64,000 nt of DNA from Ceratobasidium sp. AG-K. Taxonomy: Eukaryota; Basidiomycota; Agaricomycetes; Cantharellales; Ceratobasidiaceae. A model generated the notes under the pieces. That model did not search any database, was not told the origin of the DNA, and was given only the letters and a program-made list of their open reading frames with translations. Shown here in pieces: positions 9,901 through 19,919 of the stretch (position 1 is the stretch's first letter; each line of letters begins with the position of its first letter). The position numbers and the translations under genes are program-made. Location: NCBI GenBank assembly GCA_037039685.1, contig JAWNGF010000011.1:496001-560000 (forward strand), given 5' to 3'.

Positions 9901-11211
9901 CACGGCGTCGATTACAACGAAACTTACTCAGCGGTCGCCGCGATGCACGCAATCCATCTCCTCCTAGCGCTCGTGGCTCAGTACGACCTCGAACTCCACC
10001 AACTCGACGTTACATCCGCTTTCCTTAACGCGGAGATCGACGAGATCGTTTATATGGAGCAGCCGGAAGGTTTTGTCGTGCCCGGACGCGAGGACGAGGT
10101 CTGCCTTGTCGAAAAAGGGCTTTACGGCCTCAAGCAGTCGCCGCTGATGTGGTATCGACGCCTACGGGACGCATTCAAGTCGATCGGGCTCGTCCGTTGC
10201 AAGTCGGACCCGTGTGTCTTCAAGATTCGCGAGGGCGAGGACTACGCGATCGTCGTGGTTCATGTTGACGACTCGCTCGTGGCTGCCAACTCGGCTCGCT
10301 TTGTCAGCGAGATTAAGCGCCGTATGATGGGTTGTTTCGAAATGCGAGACCTAGGCGAGGCTCGAATGTTTTTGGGCATCGAAATCAATCGAAATCGAGA
10401 CGCGCGTGAGCTCAAAATCAGCCAGAGTCGATATATCAAGGACGTACTGGCTCGATTCGACATGACGGACGTAAATTCCGCCGCCACGCCCATGGAGGAG
10501 CGACTCGAGCTCCCAAAACTCGAGGAAGCGACCGTAGATCGCACGCTATACCAATGCGGCGTCGGATCGCTCATGTACGCAATGCTCGCGACACGTCCCG
10601 AGCTCGCGTTCGTCGTCGGCCAGCTTAGTCAGCATAACGCGGCACCCGGGACCGACCACTGGCTCGCTCTCAAGCGAGCGCTTCGCTATTTGCGGGGCAC
10701 AATCGACCACGGCATCGTATACCGAGGCTCTACAAACGAGCCGGGCGTTCTTTTTGGCTGCGCCGATGCCGATTTCGCGGGGGATAAGCTCACGAGCCGC
10801 TCGACTGGCGGCTGGGCGTTCACACTGGCCGACGGAGCCGTCGCTTGGTCATCCCGTAAGCAGCCGACCATCGCTCTTTCGAGCACCGAGGCCGAGTACA
10901 TCGCCGAATGCGCCGCCATGCGTCACGTGGCTTGGGCGCGCTCGTTCCTCGACGAGCTCGGATTCACGCAATCCGAGCCAACCATCATTCACGTCGATAA
11001 CCAACCGAGCATGGCGATCGCTGAGAAACCGACCCATCACGCGCACACGAAGCACATTCGCGTTCAGTATCATTACACGCGTGAGATGATCGAACTCGGT
11101 GAAGCCAAATTGGTTCACGTGACCACGGACGAGCAAGCCGCCGACATATTCACGAAGTCTCTGGGCCGTGTCAAGTTTCTACGGTTCCGGGAAATGTTGG
11201 GACTCGCTTAG
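6901..11211 (+). CDS. Copia gag-pol polyprotein
   Basis: A single frame of 1,436 residues starts at ATG 6901, 35 nt after the LTR. The domain order is that of Copia. Gag has the CCHC knuckle CKNCGKGGHTKDQC (about residue 250). Aspartic protease follows with WVTDSGASEHM (about 345). Integrase has the H-H-C-C finger HRRLGHTN...CEPC (about 500-540) and acidic residues in SDVHGK, RTDGGGEY and NGIAERA. Reverse transcriptase has VVHVDDSLV (about 1120). RNase H has ADADFAGD, LSSTEAEYIA and ADIFTKSL. There is no frameshift or stop between gag and pol, so a single polyprotein is expected. The reading frame is GC-richer than its AT-rich LTRs. It encodes everything needed for copying through RNA and integrating into DNA. 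Confidence 0.97.
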   Translation: MSSTSQQEQSDSEDLSQDTMSTNPDPYMSRRRFEIENLKEDGSNYMGWKTRTMQVLRMQGLDGVVTGTDKEPDASGSKPTDVTSWKARDQEALTQIMMSITDGALKLISHHTSSKPAWDALQARWEGAGVQSLVFLVEKLFSDKASDDEPMADFIAKQRAIATNIHNLGLALPEALLALILLHTLPPSYDTLRTVVAGSTTLEKLTFDAVAGQVLNEEQRLNSGSGLHALYSKKAPSKGKNSRPKSNRPACKNCGKGGHTKDQCWAKGGDKEGQGPKGKKTESKNSPGTNNPPSASNSTPQARIAHVEARSDSNSWVHNGIGNIHAFMARTARSTTGLNNWVTDSGASEHMTPNQANFETYRAFEPPISVKTADNSLIEVLGTGRVRIELREGHQATLSNTLHVPALGCNLLSVTALQKAGKRVVFGDLGVCRIESRDGEMIGEAKLRHGLYILQGRTIIPNPRALLSYVAESESDEEEEAESEQMMALTASAVARADLSTWHRRLGHTNTEYILSMNRDERVEGMEIIGSHTKLKTPCEPCLRGKQTRAAFPKTSTERNRKPLELIVSDVHGKMAVATHNGREYFAPFIDAKTRYLWVAVITRKSDVREHFRAIRARAELQTGYKVQILRTDGGGEYMSNEFEAELKTAGIEHQVTEADSSASNGIAERAIRYLNDMERTMRDEAELPPQFWGYAVLHAAEIWNSTPKKALDGMTPHEALFGTKPNIARLRVFGCKAFARIPDKERQKLGSRSLECTYLGVAPGRKAHLLVDRKARRFFTSRDVVFDEGGKSRQRVVIEDADKPEDEEIVSSEPNEPKTEKTNVPAPPKAATRPAEAEAIESIEPEPTEPAGRPKRNTRPPTRDDDPRYAVSSYQPGTFDRSKLPGAKSKVSAKGRKRGGDEDVPDDDAPDLLHAKVANLFVDPNSYNEAMRREDAPAWLEAMAKEIGMIEKMRTWRLVPRPAGANVIRGRWVYKIKRDADGAIESHKARFVGKGFGQMHGVDYNETYSAVAAMHAIHLLLALVAQYDLELHQLDVTSAFLNAEIDEIVYMEQPEGFVVPGREDEVCLVEKGLYGLKQSPLMWYRRLRDAFKSIGLVRCKSDPCVFKIREGEDYAIVVVHVDDSLVAANSARFVSEIKRRMMGCFEMRDLGEARMFLGIEINRNRDARELKISQSRYIKDVLARFDMTDVNSAATPMEERLELPKLEEATVDRTLYQCGVGSLMYAMLATRPELAFVVGQLSQHNAAPGTDHWLALKRALRYLRGTIDHGIVYRGSTNEPGVLFGCADADFAGDKLTSRSTGGWAFTLADGAVAWSSRKQPTIALSSTEAEYIAECAAMRHVAWARSFLDELGFTQSEPTIIHVDNQPSMAIAEKPTHHAHTKHIRVQYHYTREMIELGEAKLVHVTTDEQAADIFTKSLGRVKFLRFREMLGLA

Positions 11212-11264
11212 TTTCGTATTTTCTTTTCTTTTCTTTTAGCTTTTCTTATCACTCTACATCATTT

Positions 11265-11273
11265 GAGGGGGTG
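11265..11273 (+). promoter_or_regulatory. Copia polypurine tract
   Basis: The purine-rich run GAGGGGGTG abuts the first base of the 3' LTR, where plus-strand DNA synthesis is primed in LTR elements. Confidence 0.8.
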
Positions 11274-11544
11274 TGTTAGAATTCAACTGACATAGATGTA
11301 TGTATGTACATTGTGGCTGTTGTACTTGTTTACCTGGACCCTGAGTCCATTTCTAGGGCGCTTTGCCCATTTCCTTTTTCCTCAGTCTCTTTCATTATAG
11401 ACTGAGGTAAATTTTCTTTTCTCTCTATTCTATCTACATATGTACTGATTTCTTCATGTATCAGTGTCGCATTTTTAGGTAGATACTCATTTCAATATCA
11501 GTCTCTTTCATTATAGACTGAGTGTCGCATTTTTAGCTCCAACA
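11274..11544 (+). repeat. Copia 3' LTR
   Basis: Same 271-bp sequence as the 5' LTR, with no difference seen by eye. It is followed directly by the target duplication TACCT. Confidence 0.95.
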
Positions 11545-11656
11545 TACCTATCACGTATTGTACCATAAATGGATTTTTACAGATCTCAGCACAGCCACCA
11601 CGTCTTGGCACTAGTTGAACTGTGTTCGACTTGTCCACCACATCCGTTACTCCTCT

Positions 11657-14600
11657 ATGCCTCCTAAAACTATTCGCGTTCTTGGGCTAACCATACCCGA
11701 AGAGTCCATCAATATTAGTGCACCACGAGCATCACGTCATAGACGCATAACTGGCGAAGGCTCCAACTCTGAAGAGCCGTACACAGTTCAACCCAGCCCG
11801 CATCCAAGCAAGGCCAGAAAGGGGTCTTCCGGTACCACAGCCGACCCTTGCATGCGTACCAGTCCAACAGACCAGCCGGAATCCATGGTGGCTAAGGAGG
11901 TGGCTCCAAAAAAGCAGACCCAAGGGAAACGAAAGGTAGCTCTCAGTTCTACGACAAGAGTGATTGCTGACAATGCACACTAGAAACCCATCGATACCCC
12001 CACGGTTGAGCCTGAACCTGTTTTAGATGCTCCTATTAAGAAACGGAAGACAAAGAAAGGTGCACCGCTTGGTCCCGAGCTTGAGACTGTCTCAGCTGCG
12101 CCCGTTCAGACGGTTGTCACCAATGTGGGATCTATTTCCATTGGTGACTCAATTGTGCCTACCAAGCCGGTACAAAAGAGTCGTAAGAAAAAAGGTACGC
12201 AGAACTACTTCCAACAATCATACACTAGCACCAAGACTATTATTGACTTACGAAACCCCAGGCAACAATAAAGGCAAGCAGACGGAGGGTGGTCCTTTGG
12301 CAGCAAACCCCCTCGTGCACCAGGAAATCGACGAATCCCAGTCCGCTGTTCCGCCTGAGGATATCCAACATGATGGGCAGGGAACCGGCCGCGTCAAGAC
12401 TCTGTCTCTAGTGGCTCAACAAGGTATATATTGTTTTGATCTATGTGCACGGGCTGTTTTTATTAATCCGGGCACTTTACAGCCTTGAAGCAAGCAAATG
12501 AGAGTAAGTAATACCGTTTACTCCGGAAGGCTACGCTAACATGCAATAAGCAGAGCAGCTGGAGAAGGAGCTGAAAGCTCAGCGCAGGAAGGACAAGGCC
12601 AAGCGTGCTGTGATAGATGAGTCCCCTGCGCAGACCGCGGCCTCCATAGCAGCGGCCAGGGAATCAGAGACTGCGGGAACAACAAAAAATAACGTCGAGG
12701 TTAGTTCGCCAATCACACCACTAAATAACACAAATATCTTATATTCTACAGATTCGGCCTGTCAATGCTCCCAAAAAGAACACAGGCCTGCAACGTGTTC
12801 AACAAGCCGAAGCCAACAGATTCCTTGCCCAGCGTGTCGTGCTTAACTTGACTTCCGCAGCCTCAGCCTCGCCCCCCAGCTCAGTAACTGGTTCGGAGTC
12901 AGCTACCATTCACTCTGGCACCAGCAGCATGCCACCGTCTCATCTGTCTTCTGGCGCTCCTTCGACCAATGTTGCATCGTCGCGTGCCATGTCTGTTTCA
13001 GCATCTGTCCGCTCTGCCTCCCATTCCATTGCATACTCAAATGCGTCCGCTATGGTGTCGTCCCAGCCTCCTACTCGCCCAGCTTCCCCCGGCATGGAGG
13101 TCCCATTCGATCCTACGCCGACCAACTCCCAGAGCCTTACTCTGGCTCAATATTATCAGGGTATTGCTGAGGAATTTGCCCCCCGACTCCCTGACTTCAA
13201 GCCACTTCCACCTCCACTTCGGGAACCCGAACGAACCCGCCCAGTCCCCTATCAGGATATCACTAAGTTGCATGGCCAGGCTCGGAAGAACTACAAAAAT
13301 GCGTGCAAACTGGGTGTGAGGGACCTGACGCCGCATGATCAAATTATCGTCTCGTCAGTTCTCTCCCGACTCGAGGCGCTGATTAATACGATCGACATAT
13401 TCCCGAATGAAGAGACCGCCTGGCATTTGATGTTAGTAGCTAATGCATGGGGGTGTCGTAAGCACAACCTTGGTAACTTGCGCCTTGTGAAGGGTAGCGA
13501 CTACGAAGAGCTGGTACGTACAGTTTCATGGTCCCACGACATAGCGACACCTGATACCTACGATTCACAGCTTTCGGCTCGTGTGTCCCAGACAAAGTCA
13601 ACCATTCAGGAGGTTGCAACTGCCGCTGTGTCCGATGCCTATGATCTCAAGAAGTTCCAGGCTGACTCGCCCGAAATGGTTGACTATCGCAGGGCCACAA
13701 CGAAGTACTGGATTCATGAGGCTAATTTTACATGCCCGGTACGAGCACCATCTAATTAAACCACGTAACCTGATTATTCGAGTATCTAGCCAAATGATTT
13801 TGGTGCTATGTATGAGCGTAGTACCATCGAGGATGTCCTACGGAATGCATACTTCCTAAAGTCCAACAGTCTCGGTGTTGTGCACCGTGATCTCTACAGT
13901 ACTATCACCGTTCAAACTCTGGCCGGGGCAGCGACAGCAGTACGCCCCCTCCTATCATTTGTGTATTCTTTTCACCAAATGACGCACAATTTTGCAGCTC
14001 GAAAAGGGCTTACTCGAGTTCGACACGGGGGTACACATCAAACATCTTTTTAATCGCCCGGTGTATGGTCCCAAATGGGCCTCACATGTCGGAGCACTTT
14101 GTGGCATACTCAAGAGCCCACAAGGTGGTCGCTTGGCTAACCATTTGAGGGACCTTTCAGCAAGGCTTCTGTAAGTTAAAATACTTTTGTTCCCTAGCCG
14201 ATACTGATTTGACTTAGTGCGCCCTTTCCAGACGCAACAGACAACTCGGTTGTGACAGTAGCGCCGAGGGTAACTACCATCGCCAATCGATACGGCCAAG
14301 CAATCCCCGCACCTCCTCCCCCCTCACTCCTGATTGCTCCTGCTCAGCGCTCGTCCCAGACCCTTCCCTCGACTCCAATCCCGCCCATGGATAATATCTC
14401 GTCGAGCAATGTCAAACGCAAGGCCAAGCCAAAGGCACTCGCTCAAGTCGCTGCTTCCAACCCTCCACAACATTTGGTGCCCGTCGCAGCTCCGAAAATT
14501 TTCCAGGCTCCAATTAATACGACTGCTGGAGCCATATCCAAACCAGTTCCAGACTCGTCCTCGTCCTCGGAATCCGACTCGGCAGATGAAAACACTCCAG

Positions 14601-14893
14601 CAGACGCAGGTGACCCTGCCGCATGGACACGGTCACTCCAGACTCCAAGCGGCTCTGACGCACAGTTTGACGCATTGCACGCGTTGGTGAGCGGCGAGAG
14701 TTCCCCGGATGGGACCCCAGCCAAGAAGGAGAACGGCGACGATGAAGGCAGCAGCGACAATGAAGGATCGGAGGGAAGCGACGGCGAGGGTAATGGTGGT
14801 TCGATTCATCCGAAGGCAATGGTGTTACCCCAGCAAGATACCACAATGCGTGGACCTGAGGACGAATCCAGTGGCAGTGAGGACGAGGAATAG
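11657..14893 (+). CDS. DUF6532-type protein carried by the Plavaka element
   Basis: ATG at 11657 (MPPKTIRVLGL) starts a gene of about ten exons ending with TAG at 14893. The first half is lysine-, serine- and proline-rich and disordered. The conserved part begins near LTLAQYYQGIAEEFAPRLP (about 13138) and continues across introns through EEL/LSARVSQTKSTIQEVA, NDFGAMYERSTIEDVLRNAYF, SLGVVHRDLYSTITVQTLA and LEKGLLEFDTGVHIKHLFNRPVYG, the style of the basidiomycete DUF6532 family. The tail is very acidic (SGSEDEE). The junctions I checked keep frame. It diverges from the transposase; before the Copia insertion the two start codons were about 185 bp apart. The position implies a transposon accessory role such as DNA binding or regulation, which is inference. 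The family assignment is from memory. Confidence 0.75.
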
Positions 14894-15251
14894 AGCTGGA
14901 ATGCGAACTGTTATGCGGCCTAATTAGATCGTGTGGCTTCATCTTGCCTTTTTTGCACTAATTGTATCTTAATCTAAAATGATTAATCTCCCTTTTTCTC
15001 CATAATTCGTGCTCAGAAACCGATATGAGTAGCTCTCCGAACCCGGCTATCGGTACGAATAAAGCGGCCTAAATCAATAATACACTAACCTGTAATTCAC
15101 TAACTCGCTAATTTAGCCCCCCATTGTGAGACCGCTGAGGGTTTACCCCCCATCATAATTTTGACTAATTTACCCCGAAATAGTCATGTACTCTCGTAAT
15201 GGACTAATTCGAGTTTTTCGGGTCAAATTAGTGCTGAAATTTTTTGCTGAT
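14894..15251. repeat. Plavaka right subterminal region and right terminal inverted repeat
   Basis: AT-rich DNA after the DUF6532 gene. It has repeated motifs of the form (T)TTAGCCCCCCAT, TTTACCCCCCAT and TTTACCCCGAAA, and several ACTAAC/ACTAATT units. The left end has related motifs. The last 12 bp, TTTTTTGCTGAT, are the inverted copy of the left tip. The repeats are candidate transposase-binding sites. Confidence 0.7.
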
Positions 15252-16110
15252 GTTCGACGGTGTAGAGCTGCATGCCTGCAAGTGTGTGCCTCCTTTGGTA
15301 TCCTTTATTACTGACAATTAATAATAATCGATAGCGGAAGCCTAACTGAACAATTCCTTCAAGACGTTGCTAATAAGAGAACAGACCAGTACGGTGGCTC
15401 CGTGGAAAACCGGTCTCGTTTTGTATTGGAGATTATCGATGCAATTGTTAGGGAGGTTGGGACTGAGAACGTGGGTATAAGGTTCTCGCCTTGGAGCAAA
15501 GGGCAGGGTATGTGTCGTTCCCTCGACACTATTAATCATACTTAGACTCACTATTATATACAGACATGGGAATGAGGAACCCCGTTCCGACGTACTCCTA
15601 CATCGTCTCTGAGCTGGCTACACGTTATTCGGAGCTTGCGTATCTCCATCTGGTGGAACCCGGGATCAGTGGAGCTGAAAATGGTTTGGCCCAGGCCTTG
15701 GATGAGGGCGTAACGGCACGTCGCCACATTCCATTAAAATACTTTATGCTTCTGACTTAACATGCGTCGAGATTAGCCATCGAACGAGTTCATACATCAA
15801 CTGTGGACGCCGCGCCGATATCTAACTGCTGGGGGTTACGATATTACATCTGCTTCACAGGCCATCCAAAGGCTACAAAACACTGGAGTAGTTTTTGGCC
15901 GTCTTTTCGTTTCGAACGTGAGCAAACAATGCGATTGATAGCTTGTTTTGCTGACCGGGGTATGCCTGACGGTAGCCCGATCTTCCCTTAAGAATTCGCA
16001 ACGGCACCGAACTTGTGATCTCCGACAAAGCTACCCATTACGGCCTTGGCCCTGAATCAACCAAGGGATATATTGATTATCCTATGGAGTTGGCAGCCGT
16101 ACCCGCCTAG
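15252..16110 (+). pseudogene. Old Yellow Enzyme, 3' portion, continuing from 182
   Basis: The frame resumes at TTC GAC GGT with FDGVELHAC-N, then introns at 15282-15334, 15508-15563, 15710-15776 and 15918-15975. The exons give GSLTEQFLQDVANKRTDQYGG, ENVGIRFSPWSKGQG, DMGMRNPVPTYSYIVSEL, LAYLHLVEPG, TAGGYDITSASQAIQ, GVVFGRLFVSN, PDLPLRIRNGTELV and GYIDYPMELAAVPA, stopping at TAG 16110. The NKRTDQYGGS signature, the AGGY segment and the terminal GYIDYP are typical of the family. All exons keep frame with each other and with the 5' fragment, so only the transposon breaks the gene. Confidence 0.85.
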
Positions 16111-16912
16111 GAAGCAATTCATGAAACCTCAGAAACGTGAACAAAAATGTGGAGATATTAGATTTAGGGACTCGGAGTGTCAATCATAACGTGTTGTTTT
16201 CCGCCCCGTTTATTGCAAAAGACCTCGAGGAGTGATTTGACGAAACCAAATTCTATAGATCCACTTATATAAACCACAACTTGAATCACACAGTGTTCAA
16301 CCTCATTTCACTACTACTAAGATCTGCCTCGTTGGGCTGGTGAAATCTCCACGATCAAAGATACTGGACTCACTATTAAATGATATTTGTGGCACACATT
16401 CGCGTGCATGCACTTCACGAACACCAGATCAGACTAAGCGGGAAGGTACCTCCACTGGTGTTGTGTGCATCGACACTAGCGCTGGCCACTTGTATTCCCC
16501 TTACCAATGTGGACAAACCAGGAAGCTAAACCAACGAAAGGAGATATGTCGATATCTGTGCGTGAAACTAGACGGAGGAACTCCTGGTCCTGGTACATCC
16601 CTGGGGGGCGACAGGATCGGCGTCATGAATCATCGCACCCGCTTCAAGTGAGAACTGCCTGATATTACACAATAGAGTATTCACGAGCTACATATATGAA
16701 GCGTTACAATAGTGCAACGGTCAATCCTAGTGTATTCTTGATACAGGACGTCAGCTGCATGCCGCCCCGTGGTCACCACGCGACCTCGTGGTTATTTGTG
16801 ATCTGGCACTGCGTGAGAGGCATGCCTTGATCTCTCCCTATCCTCTCTTGCTACACGTTCCCCTATTGCGCAACCGTTCTCCGTTTGCTCTAATTCCCAA
16901 GGCCGTCCTGGA
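16111..16912. other. Intergenic region
   Basis: No convincing gene. One open frame of about 100 codons (16340-16651) lacks recognisable motifs or splice context. The right part must hold the promoter of the gene starting at 16913. Confidence 0.5.
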
Positions 16913-19206
16913 ATGACTAACTACCGCCCCACGCACAGAGCACTATGTACTGCAGTCGCATGCTTAGCCCCTGCTAGTCGCCCATTGGCACCTTCCGCCA
17001 ATAAGCTTATCACGTCCAGCGGTCGTCGTATTCAACCTCGTTTTCTGCTCAATCTCGCCACAGAGGAAGGTAGAATGGCTGCGCAAGAGTGGTACGCACA
17101 TCAAGGATCAAACACTCGATTTACGTCTCTCGAGTATCGAAAGGACCAAGAGGGACAGTTCAAGCACGAATTCATCGTCGTCCGACTCAACCAAACAACC
17201 CTCTGTCGATTCGACCGCCGTGCGCAATATGAACTCCGCGGACATGCCCTGAGACACGAGGGAACAACCGCGGAAGATAGTGCACACGTGCTATACTCCT
17301 TTGAAACGGAGTATCATGACCTTGTCCAACAGTCCGAGCTGCTGCTAAGGATTAACTTCCCCGATGGGGAAGACCTCCAGCTCATATTCGCTATATGCTT
17401 TGGGATCCAGACTCACCCACACGCTAGTTCGTATACCCTGCTGATCTACAACTGTTACTTCTTCGCTTGGACTATAGTTGCTGCGGTTACACGCCGTGCT
17501 CTCAAGTGGGAGGACGTGGATGAGAACACCGTTATCTGGAATGAGGTTGCCGCCGTTCTTGATATCCAGACCGCCTCCCCTTCCTCTCGTCCCGCAAAGC
17601 GAGATTCAGTGCGTAACCGGGTCATGAGTTGGCTTAAAGGGCCTCTGCCCTTGTCGCATATGGCCACCTTGACCAAGTGGGAAGCTAGGGATTTCTGGAA
17701 GAAAACCGGCACACGTTTACTTAGGGATCCATCATTTAAGCTCAACGATGCCCTCCGGAAGGTCCTGCTACGGTCTCAATTATCGCACACACTAGCGCAG
17801 GCGATGGCAGGGCACGTGGGCTCTGCTTGTATTAATGAGGTTGCTTCTCGGGCGTGGCCTCTGGTTAGAGCGATGTGTGACCCTCGTAGCCTGTGTTCTT
17901 ACCCTATACAGGATCCTTATCCTGATGGTCGTGGAACACGCCGGTTCAGAAATTCGACTTACATGGACTGGACTCTTATTCAACAGATATGTTCCGGGGC
18001 CATGAAAATCTTTCTATCTGAGCGTAGCAAGTGGGAGACTAGTATGCACAAGTCCAATGGGATGTACAATCACTTGCGCAACTGCTTGAATAATTCGTGG
18101 AATGAGGCGTGGAATGCCGAAAAAGAGAGCTATGTTGCCAGGTGCGCCAGCTTACAGAAGGGACCATTATCCTCGAACACCATCCAGCCTGGTACAACGT
18201 TGTAAGTGCCTAATCTACCATACGAAAACATGACTAAAAATAAGCACAATATCACGCAAATTGAACTACTTGGGTATGAATGGTTGAAACCGGTCGACTT
18301 TCAAATATTGCTCACCATCACCAGTGACCACGATATATACGAATCTCGGGTTATACATTTACAGGAGGGCGATCAAAAAGGCCAGGAGATTTGGCAAGAA
18401 ACCTGGGATAAGTACTACCTCAAAGGGGGAGAGGAATGCTGTGCCTTTATTACCGATATTATCTCAAAGGTCCTAATGAAGTGTCTCACTGACGTCAACC
18501 CCAAAAGACTAGAGTTTGGCGAGGGGGCTAAGGTAAGCACCCATCTCGTCCGTCTCTCTCTACACCTCTCCGTAGTATCCATTATATCCACCGGCGCTCA
18601 AAGGGTGCCCGTTTGAGGGAGAGTTAGTCCATTCTATCTTTGGACACTCACGGGCACTCAGGAGCGCTCGAGCCCCCTACAGCACTTCCTTTGAGCATTC
18701 ATAACCTCAGGTGCTTCCAACTACTGGAGCGGCCGAGGAGTTAACGCCCTTCAAGTGAGCACTCCTGCGCGCCAACAGATTTTGCGGACCCGTGTTCAAA
18801 ATGTTGCATTCGCGCTGCTAATGAGTCGTCTATGATACAGCGTGCCTGGCTTGCCCGTGGCAAAAAAATATTCCGCGACGCAACAGGTTTATCTGCTGGC
18901 CCGCCCTTACAGGAGTATATCCGAGGACGTATGCAGGACCATTTCAACCTAGTTGACCGTTTTGGATTTGGAACCTTTGATGAGCTTATTACAAGAGCGG
19001 AAACAGCTATGTGTGAGATTTGGGCAGCTACTCTTGAGTGCGATATTTCAAGTTGGATAGCCCCCCCGTCATGCCCAGTACAAAACCATACACCTTCCCT
19101 CGAACTCGAACTTGTGTCCATACCTCTCTTTACTCCAATACCTCCTCTAGAACCCATAGCTCCCCTCGACCTTTTGCCTTTGCTCGGCAATGTTGAGCGG
19201 AGTTGA
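16913..19206 (+). CDS. Unknown protein, N-C-Y family, copy A
   Basis: Three exons: 16913-18201, 18245-18532 and 18841-19206. I do not recognise a named family. The protein starts MTNYRPTHRAL and has a conserved LEYR-D-EG-FKHEFIV segment, DRRAQYELRGHAL and SFETEY. A hydrophobic stretch follows, ICFGIQTHPHASSYTLLIYNCYFF then WTIV-AVTRRAL. It ends with long helical regions (RSQLS, WQETWDKYYL, RVDRFGFGTF-like, AETAMCEIW) and a proline-rich tail. The YxLLxxNCYFF motif, with a histidine upstream, resembles the N-C motif of LRAT/PPPDE-type papain-like folds; this is a weak analogy. It is a tandem paralogue of the gene at 20507. Its second intron is 308 nt against 93 nt in copy B. Confidence 0.7.
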
Positions 19207-19919
19207 GATTGCCGTATCGCAATGGATTCTAGTCATGGACGGGGAATAAAAATACAATAAGATGATTTTCAGAGGAAGCGTCCTGGGGGATTGGAACACG
19301 GTCGTAACACTACGATGCAGGATAATTGTTCCGTAGTATCATCATTCAGGATCTAGCGTGGACGTGCCACGACATGACATTGCACACACCCAAATATACC
19401 ATTTTCAGCAATGATAATCGTTGCCAAGTCGCTTTTAATTGTTTATTAATATGACATTCACACTACTGTAGACATGCAATCCTAGCGGTAGAACCAGGCT
19501 ACTCCATGTAACAGCAATATGATAACCCTATGTAGCCCATTAAATAATGTCCAAATGGTGCATGTATCACGTCATGTCAACAAGGAACGTTGCTGTATGC
19601 ACGGTAGGTCTAGAGATCTGCGAATGGATTCGGAGTAACGGTGTGGGAGTTAGAAAGTGGATCTAACATACGTGATTCTGGTTATTACTAGGACATTGCT
19701 GGGGCGTGGCGCGCTGCCGCAGCCTTCCGGACTGGTGCCATGAACTCCGCCTCACCTACTATCGGGTTTACAGTATCAGAGGAATAGGGAGAAAAATGAC
19801 CGAATGACCACGACAGGGACTAAAATAATCGCTGTTACAGGGTGCGTAGTTCCTTGGTCCAGCTGGGAGGGGCTCTGGACTCAGTCAGTGTGGGAGACTC
19901 AGTGGGAGTGACTCAGGTC
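19207..19919. other. Intergenic region
   Basis: AT-rich with no coherent coding structure. No gene, tRNA or repeat recognised. Confidence 0.5.

Larger units (their letters stand above)
6591..11549 (+). mobile_element. Copia (Ty1/copia) LTR retrotransposon, full length, with TACCT target duplications
   Basis: Two 271-bp LTRs (6596-6866 and 11274-11544), starting TGTTAG and ending CCAACA, read as identical when compared line by line. The duplicated target TACCT lies at 6591-6595 and 11545-11549. A primer-binding site follows the 5' LTR directly, a purine tract precedes the 3' LTR, and one uninterrupted 1,436-codon gag-pol frame fills the interior. Identical LTRs and an intact frame indicate a very recent insertion that may still be competent to transpose. 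It lies inside the Plavaka element, so it is the youngest layer. Confidence 0.96.
183..15251 (-). mobile_element. Plavaka-type DNA transposon, apparently autonomous, with a nested Copia element
   Basis: The ends are ATCAGCAAAAAA at 183-194 and its reverse complement at 15240-15251. Beyond this the ends are similar but imperfect: a CAG followed by an ACTAATTT-type motif and a GAAA run. The flanks are a 4-bp duplication, GTTC. The element is 15,069 bp, or about 10.1 kb without the Copia insertion and its duplicated site. It carries a Plavaka transposase (minus) and a DUF6532-type gene (plus) transcribed away from a shared central region. Both frames appear open through all exons. The clean target duplication and open frames suggest a fairly recent insertion into the OYE gene. 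The strand given is that of the transposase. Confidence 0.85.

Noticed and set aside
9065..9952. Several open frames over the Copia pol region on both strands
   Set aside because: Shadows of the GC-rich gag-pol frame, with low-complexity Arg/Ser/Pro content and no domain.
16340..16651. Plus-strand open frame of 103 codons
   Set aside because: No motif, no splice context and no paralogue in the window.
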